From an uncultured Bacteroidales bacterium (lineage in GTDB: Bacteria; Bacteroidota; Bacteroidia; Bacteroidales; WCHB1-69), in assembly GCA_937949745.1 (NCBI GenBank), contig CALECM010000059.1:7325-71324 (forward strand): a stretch of DNA of 64,000 nucleotides, in the 5' to 3' direction. The position numbers were made by a program, and so were the translations under genes. The first letter of the stretch is position 1, and the number at the start of each line of letters is the position of its first letter. Under the pieces are notes generated by a model that had not been told where the DNA came from, did not search any database, and was given only the letters and a program-made list of their open reading frames with translations. Shown here piece by piece: positions 56,636 through 64,000 of the stretch.

Positions 56636-57187
56636 TTACAATACGTTGATGGCTTCTACGCTGTTTTTCCCAAGTTGAATAGCTTTGATGTTATCGGGAA
56701 TAAGTCCGTGGTGACGGGCCGGAAGGGATTTTTCCAATCCTTTTTCAATAAACTGTTCATCCACGATAGGCTTAATTTTCAAAAAGCCGCCGAGGATAAT
56801 CATATTGAATAATTTCAGATTGCCCATTTCCGCTGCTTTATCGGTACCGGCTACCTGATAGATGTTAATATCTTTACGGGTAGGATGGTGGGTTATACCG
56901 TTCGGGTCATATACCAATACTCCGCCGGGTTTAATGGCATTTTCAAACTTATCCATTGACTGTTGGTTGAGTATGATAGCCGAGTCGAACTGGCTAAGTG
57001 TGGGAGAATTAATTCTTTCGTCACTGATGATTACGGTAACATTGGAAGTACCGCCTCTCATTTCAGGTCCGTAAGAAGGCATCCAGCTCACTTCTTTATT
57101 TTGCATTACCCCGGAATAAGCCAGGATTTTTCCCATTGAAAGAACTCCTTGTCCACCAAAGCCTGCTATAATTATTTCTTCTGTCAT
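56636..57187 (-). CDS. korC: 2-oxoacid:ferredoxin oxidoreductase, gamma subunit
   Basis: 183 residues. The gamma-domain pattern of 2-oxoacid:acceptor oxidoreductases is clear: IIIAGFGGQGVLSMGKIL, SWMPSYGPEMRGGTSN, and SPTLSQFDSAIILNQ. It forms part of the core that oxidatively decarboxylates a 2-oxoacid to acyl-CoA with reduction of ferredoxin. It is the last gene of the D-A-B-C unit, 25 bases after korB. The substrate could be 2-oxoglutarate (Kor) or branched 2-oxoacids (Vor); subunit order and sequence do not settle it. Confidence 0.88.
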   Translation of the reverse strand: MTEEIIIAGFGGQGVLSMGKILAYSGVMQNKEVSWMPSYGPEMRGGTSNVTVIISDERINSPTLSQFDSAIILNQQSMDKFENAIKPGGVLVYDPNGITHHPTRKDINIYQVAGTDKAAEMGNLKLFNMIILGGFLKIKPIVDEQFIEKGLEKSLPARHHGLIPDNIKAIQLGKNSVEAINVL

Positions 57188-57212
57188 AATTTTAAATTTT
57201 AAAAAGTTAATC

Positions 57213-57980
57213 TTATTGTTGAGGAACTTTAAGGTCTCCCAATGGAAACTCTTTCAACATGTTCTCTTCCAGCCACTGGTTAGATTTTACCGGTGATAAT
57301 TTCCATCCTGAATTACAGTTGGAAACTACTTCCACGAAAGAGATACCTTTATTTAATTTCTGGTATTCAAAAGCATTTTTGATGGCTTTTTTGCATTTAC
57401 GTACCAGTGCAGGTGTAAATACAGCCTGACGGGTTACATAATAGGTTCCGGGTAAAGTGGCGAGGATTTCAGTCATTTTTAATGGATTTCCCATGATGCT
57501 GAGATCTCTTCCGTATGGACTGGTGGCGGTTTTCATACCTTCAAGGGTCGTAGGCGCCATTTGTCCGCCTGTCATCCCATAAATACCGTTATTAACGAAG
57601 ATCATCGTGAAATTCTCTCCACGGTTGCAGGCGTGAATGGTTTCCGCCGTTCCGATAGCGGCAAGGTCGCCGTCTCCCTGGTAAGTGAAAACAAACTGGT
57701 CGGGTCTTAACCTTTTCATGGCGGTAGCCAACGCCGGTGCTCTACCGTGGGCGGCTTCTACCGTGTCGATGTCAAAATAATTATAAGCCAATACGGAACA
57801 TCCTACCGGAGCCACGGCCAGCGTGTTTTCCTGGATGCCCATTTCTTCAACAACCTCGGCTATTAATCTGTGAATCAAGCCATGGCCACATCCGGGACAA
57901 TAATGCAAAATATTATCGGTCATCACCGGAGTACGCCTGTATACAAGATTTTCGGGTTTTATGATTTCTTCTCTTTTCAT
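57213..57980 (-). CDS. korB: 2-oxoacid:ferredoxin oxidoreductase, beta (TPP) subunit
   Basis: 255 residues. It holds the thiamine diphosphate site: YCPGCGHGLIHR near the start, and the metal-binding QGDGDLAAIGTAETIHACNRGENFTMIFVNNGIYGMTGGQ. It lacks a Fe-S domain of its own, so electrons must leave through the separate ferredoxin-like subunit encoded at 59177. It lies 41 bases after korA. Confidence 0.9.
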   Translation of the reverse strand: MKREEIIKPENLVYRRTPVMTDNILHYCPGCGHGLIHRLIAEVVEEMGIQENTLAVAPVGCSVLAYNYFDIDTVEAAHGRAPALATAMKRLRPDQFVFTYQGDGDLAAIGTAETIHACNRGENFTMIFVNNGIYGMTGGQMAPTTLEGMKTATSPYGRDLSIMGNPLKMTEILATLPGTYYVTRQAVFTPALVRKCKKAIKNAFEYQKLNKGISFVEVVSNCNSGWKLSPVKSNQWLEENMLKEFPLGDLKVPQQ

Positions 57981-58021
57981 ACTTTTAATTTTTTTGTTCT
58001 AAAAGCAAAAGGTGACCTCTG

Positions 58022-59101
58022 CTATTTCATTAATTTTGTTTTCAAAGCTTCCAGTACTTCAAACGGGGTAGGGATGATACCTCCGAAACGTCCGTAATGT
58101 TCAACGGGAACATTGCATTCCACAGCCAGTTTTACATCTTCAACCATTTGTCCGGCGCTCATTTCCACGCTCAGAATACCTTTCATATTCCGGCTGATTT
58201 CCTTAATGGCTTTGGATGGGAAAGGCCACAGGGTAATAGGACGAAGAAGCCCCACTTTGATTCCGCTTTCGCGTGCAATCTGGATCGCTTTTTGACTGAT
58301 ACGTGCTGAAGAACCATAAGCCACGATCAAATATTCGGCGTCATCACAATAAAGCGCTTCGTATCTTACTTCATTTTCTTCGCATTCCCTGTATTTCTTT
58401 TGAATCCTGAGGTTTACCTGTTCCTGTTTCCCTGCGTCAAGTTCCAGGGAAGTTACGATAACATGAGGTTGTCCCGGATTTTTGCCTGTCATGGCCCAGG
58501 GGAAATTGGCTTTGATATATTCGTTGGTCCAACGGGGTTTGTAGTCGTCAACTTCCACTTTTTCCATCACCTGTCCAATGACACCGTCGGAAAGAATCAT
58601 CGCGGGATTCCTGTACTTGAAAGAAAGTTCGAAAGCTAATTCCACGAAATCATACATTTCCTGTACAAAAGCGGGAGCCAGCGTGATTAATTTGTAATCT
58701 CCGTGTCCGCCACCTTTTACGGTCTGGAAATAGTCGGCCTGAGAAGGCTGGATCGTTCCCAGTCCCGGGCCGCCTCTCACTACGTTTACTACCAGTCCGG
58801 GAAGTTCGGCGCCGGCCATATAAGAAAGGCCTTCCTGCATCAGGCTGATACCGGGGCTGGAAGAAGAAGTCATCACCTTTTTGCCGAGGGCAGCGCCACC
58901 GTATACCATGTTAATAGAAGCGACTTCACTTTCTGCCTGAAGTACTACCATTCCGGTTTTCTCGTATGGTCTTTCAGCCATAAGATGCTCAAGAATTTCG
59001 GATTGGGGAGTAATGGGATAACCGAAATAGCCGTCGCAGCCACAACGGATTGCACCTTCTGCAATCGCTTCATTACCCTTCATTAATTTTAATTCTTTCA
59101 T
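58022..59101 (-). CDS. korA: 2-oxoacid:ferredoxin oxidoreductase, alpha subunit
   Basis: 359 residues. The pyrimidine-binding alpha subunit of the two-domain type: GNEAIAEGAIRCGCDGYFGYPITPQSEILEHL, MTSSSSPGISLMQEGLSYMAGAELPGLVVNVVRGGPG, and a C-terminal domain with IVAYGSSARISQKAI and VEMSAGQMVEDV. It forms the core with the beta and gamma subunits. It lies 75 bases after the ferredoxin-like gene in the same unit. Confidence 0.92.
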   Translation of the reverse strand: MKELKLMKGNEAIAEGAIRCGCDGYFGYPITPQSEILEHLMAERPYEKTGMVVLQAESEVASINMVYGGAALGKKVMTSSSSPGISLMQEGLSYMAGAELPGLVVNVVRGGPGLGTIQPSQADYFQTVKGGGHGDYKLITLAPAFVQEMYDFVELAFELSFKYRNPAMILSDGVIGQVMEKVEVDDYKPRWTNEYIKANFPWAMTGKNPGQPHVIVTSLELDAGKQEQVNLRIQKKYRECEENEVRYEALYCDDAEYLIVAYGSSARISQKAIQIARESGIKVGLLRPITLWPFPSKAIKEISRNMKGILSVEMSAGQMVEDVKLAVECNVPVEHYGRFGGIIPTPFEVLEALKTKLMK

Positions 59102-59176
59102 ATAGTAATTCTTTATTTTGTTATTTAGATAATGATTAATACTAAATTTTGGGAAGAACCAGATGTATTTCCCCGA

Positions 59177-59398
59177 TTAAACTTTAACACGGTAAACTTC
59201 GATCACGCCGTCGGGGCATAAGATAGCGCAATTGGCGCATCCAATACAGGCTTCTTCGTTCACCATTTCAAGGTAATTGTAACCTTTACCATTTACGTTT
59301 TTTGAAAGTGCTATTACTCTTTGAGGACAACCTTCGATGCATACGGCGCATCCTTTGCACTTTTCAATGTCAATTACTAACGTTCCTTTAACTGCCAT
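59177..59398 (-). CDS. korD: 2-oxoacid:ferredoxin oxidoreductase, delta (2x[4Fe-4S]) subunit
   Basis: 73 residues with two four-cysteine sets, CKGCAVCIEGCPQ and CIGCANCAILCPDG, each binding one [4Fe-4S] cluster. It passes electrons from the TPP core to ferredoxin or flavodoxin. The first gene of the operon; a near-consensus -7 box (TATCTTCG, one mismatch) lies at 59462-59469 on the minus strand, 64 bases upstream. Confidence 0.92.
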   Translation of the reverse strand: MAVKGTLVIDIEKCKGCAVCIEGCPQRVIALSKNVNGKGYNYLEMVNEEACIGCANCAILCPDGVIEVYRVKV

Positions 59399-59461
59399 AA
59401 TAGTTCTTTTTTATGTGATTATATTGATTTTCAGTTAAATATAATTTGTGGAAAATCTGTA

Positions 59462-59469
59462 CGAAGATA
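59462..59469 (-). promoter_or_regulatory. Possible -7 box for the kor operon
   Basis: The minus strand reads TATCTTCG, one base off TAnnTTTG. It is 64 bases upstream of the korD start. No good -33 element is seen. Confidence 0.3.
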
Positions 59470-59553
59470 CATTATTTTTTTAATATGATCAAGGTTGAAA
59501 TAAGAAAATATAATGTCTGTTACGGCTGGATTTCCGAGTGTATTATATCCCGA

Positions 59554-60981
59554 TCACAGCAGCGGAGAAAACAATTTCATGACGGATTCCAGGAATTTAT
59601 GCCACCAGGATCTTTTGCGCCATTCTTCCGGTAAAATTTCCTTACATTCTTCCATATCTTTGATGAATATACCTTTGTTTAGCAAAGCCAGTTCCCGGTC
59701 GTACATATAAGTATTGATTTCATAACTTAATTCCAGGCTCCGGAAATCCAGGTTCGCAGAACCGATCACCGAAATAAAATCATCCGAAACCATGGTCTTG
59801 GCGTGGATAAAACGGTGCTGATTTTCATATATCCGGATTCCGGCCTTTAAGGATTCTTCGTAATATGAATTGGAGGCGAAATCCATGAACCGGAAATCGG
59901 AACGGCGTGAAAGCATAATCCGGACATCCACTCCTTTAAGCGCGGCCGTTTGTAAAGCCTGGAGTACCGATTCCGTGGGCATGTAATATGGGGTCTGGAT
60001 ATAGAGATATTTATTTGTATTACTGACCAGGTCGGTCGTGGCGTAAAGCAGATAAGGCCATTGGGCGTCCGGGGATTCCGGCACGATCTGGATCAGGTTA
60101 TCCGAATATTTCCGTGTTGCGGGGAAATAATCCCGGTAATGCGATACCGGTTTCCCTCCGGAAGTGATCCAGAAAAAAAGAAAGTTGGCCTGTAAGGCAT
60201 ACACTCCTTCACCTAAAATGCGGATATGGGTATCGCGCCATTCCCGGGCATATTCATTACCCACATTCATTCCTCCTGTATACCCGATCTTTCCGTCGAT
60301 GACCACTATTTTCCTGTGGTTCCTGTAATTAAGTTTGCGCCGTGACCAGGGTAGGGTAATTTTAGTGAACGGGATAACCTGTACTCCCGATTTCCTCATT
60401 TCATAGTAAAACCGCGGAAGCGTGCCGATGTTGGCCAGGTTTTCATATATAAAACGTACCCTGACTCCTTCCGAGGCTTTGCGCATCAATATTTCTTTGA
60501 CTTTTATCCCGGTTTCATCATTATTGAAATTGAAATATTCCATGTGGATATGGTGCTTCGCATTTTCCAGGTCTTCGATTAATGCCTGGAATTTGCGTTC
60601 CCCCGAAGTAATGATTTCGATATCGCTTCCGTGGAATAACCGGGAATTATAACTTTGTTCCAGTAAGTTGGCCAGAGAAACGGCTTCCTCCGGCAGTAAT
60701 GATTTATGGTCCTCAATTTCGATTCCCTCGTCGATCAGGTCATGGTAAAGATCTGCCGCGAAATCTTCGAAACGGATATTGACTTTTCTTTTTTTCCGGG
60801 TATTTTCCCCGAAAATATAATAAAAAATAAGTCCTATGGCGGGTATAAAGATCAAAACCAGTACCCAGGCCAGGGTTTTATGAGGATTACGGTTTTCGGT
60901 AACCACCACAAGTATGGTTCCTATAATGGTGATAAGATAGGCAAAATAAATTATGATTCTTAATACCGAGATAAAATCCAT
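59554..60981 (-). CDS. cls: Cardiolipin synthase
   Basis: A 475-residue phospholipase D-family membrane enzyme that joins two phosphatidylglycerols (or PG and PE) into cardiolipin. Two N-terminal hydrophobic segments (about 5-28 and 35-55) are followed by two HKD sites: HRKIVVIDGKIGYTGG (about 219) and HAKTMVSDDFISVIGSANLDFRS (about 392). It starts 8 bases after the AI-2E-family permease gene and so is probably cotranscribed with it. Confidence 0.93.
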   Translation of the reverse strand: MDFISVLRIIIYFAYLITIIGTILVVVTENRNPHKTLAWVLVLIFIPAIGLIFYYIFGENTRKKRKVNIRFEDFAADLYHDLIDEGIEIEDHKSLLPEEAVSLANLLEQSYNSRLFHGSDIEIITSGERKFQALIEDLENAKHHIHMEYFNFNNDETGIKVKEILMRKASEGVRVRFIYENLANIGTLPRFYYEMRKSGVQVIPFTKITLPWSRRKLNYRNHRKIVVIDGKIGYTGGMNVGNEYAREWRDTHIRILGEGVYALQANFLFFWITSGGKPVSHYRDYFPATRKYSDNLIQIVPESPDAQWPYLLYATTDLVSNTNKYLYIQTPYYMPTESVLQALQTAALKGVDVRIMLSRRSDFRFMDFASNSYYEESLKAGIRIYENQHRFIHAKTMVSDDFISVIGSANLDFRSLELSYEINTYMYDRELALLNKGIFIKDMEECKEILPEEWRKRSWWHKFLESVMKLFSPLL

Positions 60982-60988
60982 AAAAAGG

Positions 60989-62107
60989 TCATTCTACTTG
61001 CTGTACTTTCTTTTCAATCAGGAGAGTACTTTTGTTAGTGAAATTATAGATCTCGATCAGGATGATCCGGATAATGGTATATACCGGTATCGCCAATATC
61101 ATACCGGTCATCCCCGCCATGTCGCCTCCCAGGATGGTAACCAGGAAAACTTCTACGGGATGTATCTTTACGCTCTGGGAAAATATGAGAGGCTGTAACA
61201 AAACATTGTCAATGACGTTAGCGACCACATAGATGCCTGTAATCTTGATCATCACCGGAATAATCTCGGTATACATATCCATGCTGATACAATTGATAAA
61301 ACCGAATATGCAGGAAATAACCACACCGATGATAGGTCCGAGATAGGGAATAATATTGAGTACTCCTCCAAAAAAAGCGTGGAAAAGGGAATTCTTGATC
61401 CCGAACAATAAGAATCCGATATACAGCAACACGATCATGATCATGATCCGGATGAATGAACCAACGCAATACCGGGTAAGCAGACTGTTGATCTTCTCGG
61501 AAATGAGTTTCATCCGTTGTGTATATTTGTTGCTGATAAACACTTCGGCTAATTTTTCGATCCTGATATCATCCTTGATAAAAAAGAAAGCCATGAAGAA
61601 AACGGCAAAAAGTCCCATAAGGAAAGAGCCGGTCGTACTGACCACATTTCCCAGTATATTCGTAAAAGATTCCACATTCACGAAATTGTTGATTTCCCCG
61701 ATCAAAGCTCCCACAATCGTTTGATCCAGTTCCATGAGCCCGTTATCATATAGGAAATATTGCAACCGGTTCAGGCTGTTGTTAAGATAATAGGCAAGTT
61801 GTTCGTAATCGATATTCTCAATAGTCCGCACTTCCTTGATCATCATCGGAATAAAAAGTGTAATGGTTAATACCATGATCACCAGGAAGATCAGGATAGC
61901 GAGCAGGGAGCAAATGGAGTAGGGTATATGCCGCTTGAAAACCGTAACCGAGCAAATGGCATTGGCCAGAGGTTTACCCATGAGGGCCAGGATAAAGGCC
62001 AGAAAGATATACAGGATGATACTGGGAAAAAACCACGCGAAAACGACGAACAATATTACCATGAATATCCGGAATATAAACCGGTAATTGATATTAAGTG
62101 TTGCCAT
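60989..62107 (-). CDS. AI-2E-family membrane permease
   Basis: A 372-residue polytopic protein with seven or eight hydrophobic segments and the usual PerM/AI-2E layout. A first pair of helices (about 8-55) is followed by an amphipathic mid-region (VESFTNILGNVVSTTGSFLMG), then the conserved IPYLGPIIGVVIS and the C-terminal ETVTGMILAIPVYTIIRII-type segment (here GGDMAGMTGMILAIPVYTI). Members are broad permeases or Na+/H+ antiporters; the autoinducer name is not evidence of quorum sensing here. First gene of a pair with cls. Confidence 0.87.
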   Translation of the reverse strand: MATLNINYRFIFRIFMVILFVVFAWFFPSIILYIFLAFILALMGKPLANAICSVTVFKRHIPYSICSLLAILIFLVIMVLTITLFIPMMIKEVRTIENIDYEQLAYYLNNSLNRLQYFLYDNGLMELDQTIVGALIGEINNFVNVESFTNILGNVVSTTGSFLMGLFAVFFMAFFFIKDDIRIEKLAEVFISNKYTQRMKLISEKINSLLTRYCVGSFIRIMIMIVLLYIGFLLFGIKNSLFHAFFGGVLNIIPYLGPIIGVVISCIFGFINCISMDMYTEIIPVMIKITGIYVVANVIDNVLLQPLIFSQSVKIHPVEVFLVTILGGDMAGMTGMILAIPVYTIIRIILIEIYNFTNKSTLLIEKKVQQVE

Positions 62108-62131
62108 AAGTTAATGCGAATAGTTTTCCGG

Positions 62132-62139
62132 CAAAATTA
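62132..62139 (-). promoter_or_regulatory. -7 promoter box for the permease-cls pair
   Basis: The minus strand reads TAATTTTG, 24 bases upstream of the start codon at 62107. Confidence 0.45.
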
Positions 62140-62179
62140 CACGAAAATTCATTGGTTCCGCTATGGAATCAGAAATAGT

Positions 62180-62779
62180 TTAATTATTTCCTGATTGTAG
62201 TTTACGGAACGTCATCCCGATCATCATTTCCGTAAATTTCAGGATATTGGCCGCATCATCCAGGTCGATTTCATGACGGGCATCAAATTTACTGTCATGC
62301 GCCAATCGGGAATTTTCAATCATTTCACCTATTTTGCGGAATGCTTCCCGGAAATTGGTGACATCTCCCATATACTTACAATAATTATCTTCGTCAAGTT
62401 TACCGTCTTCAATATTAAACATGATATTTTGCAGGATCTCGTAGCTCTGTTCCACTGACCGGGAAGGCTGCCGGTTTTGCCAATAGTCGTAAGCCTGGTT
62501 GTATAGCATTTTTAAATCGTCCGGGATGTCGAAATTATATACATCGAAATTAGTTCCGGGAAGGGTGGCGGGATCTTTGTCTGAAATATAGTTGGGACCG
62601 CTACATTCCGGACATAAAAAGAGATCTCCTTTACCGGCAGAATTGGGCTGCGTCGTATTTCCGTATAGGCGGTCCGAAGAAACTTCCTTGTTGCAATAAC
62701 GGCATGTAAATTCCCGTGCCTCTCCGGCTGTCTGGCAGGTATCTTGTCCCGGATTTAATATCTGATCGAATGTTTTCAT
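62180..62779 (-). CDS. Zinc-ribbon protein with DUF4145-like C terminus
   Basis: 199 residues from the ATG at 62779. An N-terminal zinc ribbon has Cys26-x2-Cys29 (CRYC) and Cys56-x2-Cys59 (CPEC). The rest is helical: IPDDLKMLYNQAYDYWQ, then IGEMIENSRLAHDSKF and EIDLDDAANILKFTEMMIGMTF, which resemble the DUF4145 pattern only loosely. Function unknown; DUF4145-type domains occur fused to, or near, nucleases and restriction proteins. The open frame reaches a TTG at 62794, but the ATG at 62779 lies closer to the promoter box and starts the folded part. Confidence in the family is low; the gene is real. Confidence 0.65.
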   Translation of the reverse strand: MKTFDQILNPGQDTCQTAGEAREFTCRYCNKEVSSDRLYGNTTQPNSAGKGDLFLCPECSGPNYISDKDPATLPGTNFDVYNFDIPDDLKMLYNQAYDYWQNRQPSRSVEQSYEILQNIMFNIEDGKLDEDNYCKYMGDVTNFREAFRKIGEMIENSRLAHDSKFDARHEIDLDDAANILKFTEMMIGMTFRKLQSGNN

Positions 62780-62809
62780 GATGAGTACTTTCAATTATTG
62801 GCTGGATAA

Positions 62810-62817
62810 CAAAACTA
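62810..62817 (-). promoter_or_regulatory. -7 promoter box for the zinc-ribbon gene
   Basis: The minus strand reads TAGTTTTG, 30 bases upstream of the ATG at 62779. Confidence 0.45.
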
Positions 62818-63068
62818 ACAATGGCAAATTGTCTTTTGTTTTAAAAAAGTAATTTTTATAAATAAACATTGTTTGATCTGATAAACTTATCTAATCTAGC
62901 CGGATTACTGTTATTCTTAATAGAACAAAGGGATGAATGGATTTCCACGTACCGTCATCATAGTTAAATAAATATATCGGATATGCTTAAACCCGTGATT
63001 CACTGTTTCGGCTTTAAACTTTTGTGTTAACATGTTGTTATGGAAATATAAAAAAATATTTAAAATAA

Positions 63069-63458
63069 ATGAGTATGAAAAACAAACCGGATTCAAATTC
63101 AAAAATGGGAGATTTCTTAGGTAAGTTATTCTCCTTTAATAATAGTTTAAAACTTTATCACTGGCATGTTACCGGACCCGGAAGTTATGCGGAACATATG
63201 GCTCTGGACCAGGCCATCGACGGATTAATTGAAACACTGGACAGTCTGGTGGAAACTTCTTATGCTTTGGCGGGAGATATACAGATCACGATTCCAGAGA
63301 CGGTTTTACCTGAAAATATTATCGATCATGCCAGGGACTTCTATGAGTATATAAAGTCGGACAGGGACATGTTTGAAGAGAGTTTTTCCGATAGTCTTCT
63401 GGACGATTATCAACAGACTATACAACAATTACTATACCGTCTTGAAAGATTAAGATAG
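63069..63458 (+). CDS. Ferritin-like DUF5856 protein
   Basis: 129 residues, helical. Conserved-looking LKLYHWHVTGPGSYAEHMAL and an acidic run (LIETLDSLVETSYALAGDI) recall the ferroxidase-type HW...H...D..E arrangement of Dps and ferritin-like proteins, and the pattern fits the DUF5856 group as far as I remember it. Iron binding is inference. The preceding 289-base gap shows no TAnnTTTG box. The ATG at 63069 precedes a second one, two codons on. A 59-residue DUF3008 gene follows 66 bases later. Confidence 0.7.
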   Translation: MSMKNKPDSNSKMGDFLGKLFSFNNSLKLYHWHVTGPGSYAEHMALDQAIDGLIETLDSLVETSYALAGDIQITIPETVLPENIIDHARDFYEYIKSDRDMFEESFSDSLLDDYQQTIQQLLYRLERLR

Positions 63459-63524
63459 TAATTTTATAATTTGTATTGCAATGCGATTTTTTGGAAATTT
63501 ATTCACTAACAAAAATTCATCATT

Positions 63525-63704
63525 ATGCCTGCGAAAAGTGAAAAACAGCGAAAACTGATGGGAGCAGCCCTTTCTTATAAAAGAGGCGAAAACAAACATC
63601 CGAGCGATGAAGTGAAAAAGGTGGCTGACGGAATGACGGAAAAAGAACTGGAAGACTATGCGTCCAAACCGATTAGCCAGAAGAAAGACAAAAGGAAAAA
63701 ATAA
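63525..63704 (+). CDS. DUF3008 protein, 59 residues
   Basis: A short gene easy to miss. The product begins MPAKSEKQRKLMGAALSYKR, the hallmark of the small basic DUF3008 family, and is Lys-rich (about a quarter of residues), ending KKDKRKK. No signal peptide or membrane segment. Function unknown; its charge suggests nucleic-acid or protein binding. It is followed by a clear terminator 9 bases after the stop codon. Confidence 0.8.
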   Translation: MPAKSEKQRKLMGAALSYKRGENKHPSDEVKKVADGMTEKELEDYASKPISQKKDKRKK

Positions 63705-63712
63705 AATTTATC

Positions 63713-63737
63713 AAAACCGGTGCAGAGCCGGTTTTTT
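63713..63737 (+). terminator. Terminator after the DUF3008 gene
   Basis: AAAACCGG at 63713-63720 pairs with CCGGTTTT at 63728-63735 across a 7-base loop and runs on into more T. Outer bases (TATC and GATA) can pair as well. Confidence 0.82.
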
Positions 63738-63796
63738 GATAGCCGTATTGTTTAAAAATAATGCATAATCTTTGTACATTCAATTTCGAATATTTT

Positions 63797-63804
63797 TATA
63801 TTTG
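63797..63804 (+). promoter_or_regulatory. -7 promoter box near the last gene
   Basis: TATATTTG ends 4 bases before the ATG at 63809, so the transcript would have almost no 5' leader. Confidence 0.4.
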
Positions 63805-63808
63805 CATT

Positions 63809-64000
63809 ATGAATACAATAACGAGCTACCTAACATTTCCTCTTTTACAGAAAACAGATAAAAGAAACAGGACCAAAGATCTTTTTATAATTCCGTTTTA
63901 TATTTTATTTATTAGCGGGCCCCTTATAATTAAGCATGTATGGCCCTCATTTTCCGGTAGCTTTTTTTTCTTTTATGTCGTAATTTGCTTAGGTATATAC
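63809..64000 (+). CDS. Start of a membrane protein, cut by the window edge
   Basis: The first 64 codons are open to the end. A polar start (MNTITSYLTFPLLQKTDKRNR) leads into two hydrophobic stretches (about 29-43 and 52-64), so it is probably a polytopic membrane protein. There is too little to name a family. There is no later ATG in frame within the window. Confidence 0.5.
   Translation, partial: MNTITSYLTFPLLQKTDKRNRTKDLFIIPFYILFISGPLIIKHVWPSFSGSFFFFYVVICLGIY

Noticed and set aside
62917..63102. Minus-strand frame of 61 codons
   Set aside because: Overlaps the start of the DUF5856 gene, is AT-rich with random-looking composition, and has no promoter box.

Overview
The window looks like a chromosome segment of a Bacteroidota bacterium, most likely order Bacteroidales. 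Three things point there. Genes carry the Bacteroidota promoter box TAnnTTTG (often TATTTTTG or TATATTTG) a short distance upstream. One gene has a type IX secretion C-terminal sorting domain and another resembles the gliding lipoprotein GldH. Several families are typical of the phylum: Omp28-like, DUF2023 with flavodoxin, an AddB-like Fe-S nuclease, viroplasmin-RNase H, and KorDABC. No rRNA, tRNA, CRISPR array, IS element or prophage was recognised. Most of the window is housekeeping.

Layout. 1-1050: AT-rich accessory end with one orphan lipoprotein. 1.5-10.3 kb: a giant cyclic beta-1,2-glucan synthase. 10.3-20 kb: hflX, a T9SS-exported Omp28-like protein, tlyA, pepD, lolD and an AddB-like nuclease. 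19.9-25.7 kb: palindromic intergenic repeats and a 1641-residue secreted multidomain protein. 25.7-31 kb: nucleoid-associated protein, AraC regulator, GldH-like lipoprotein, RNase H, tpiA, mreD, mreC. 31-36.6 kb: mtgA-nadB-trmH and rnr. 36.7-46.9 kb: LTA-synthase-like sulfatase, aldehyde dehydrogenase with a short-chain dehydrogenase, thioredoxin, pgk, comM, a LytTR two-component system and an orphan. 47-49.5 kb: DUF2520 protein with a KdsC-like phosphatase, and flavodoxin with a DUF2023 protein. 49.7-50.8 kb: a decayed DUF1016 nuclease gene. 50.9-56.2 kb: rpe followed by two SGNH hydrolases and an MBOAT acyltransferase. 56.6-59.4 kb: the 2-oxoacid:ferredoxin oxidoreductase operon. 59.5-64 kb: cardiolipin synthase, AI-2E-family permease, a zinc-ribbon protein, a ferritin-like DUF5856 protein, a small DUF3008 protein, and the start of a membrane protein cut by the window edge.

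How the genes fit together. Many encode envelope functions: periplasmic glucan synthesis, MreC/MreD and MtgA for the wall, LolD for lipoprotein release, KdsC for LPS Kdo, the sulfatase and cardiolipin synthase for lipid-linked groups, and the SGNH-SGNH-MBOAT set, which probably O-acetylates an extracytoplasmic glycan. KorDABC with flavodoxin points to low-potential, anaerobic electron metabolism.

The most noteworthy non-routine items are: the pseudogenised DUF1016 gene with in-frame palindromes; the rpe-SGNH-SGNH-MBOAT operon; the cyclic glucan synthase and its leader hairpin; the duplicated 57-bp palindromic repeat; and the promoter boxes, which move several gene starts downstream. I did not find a clearly new defence or mobile system.
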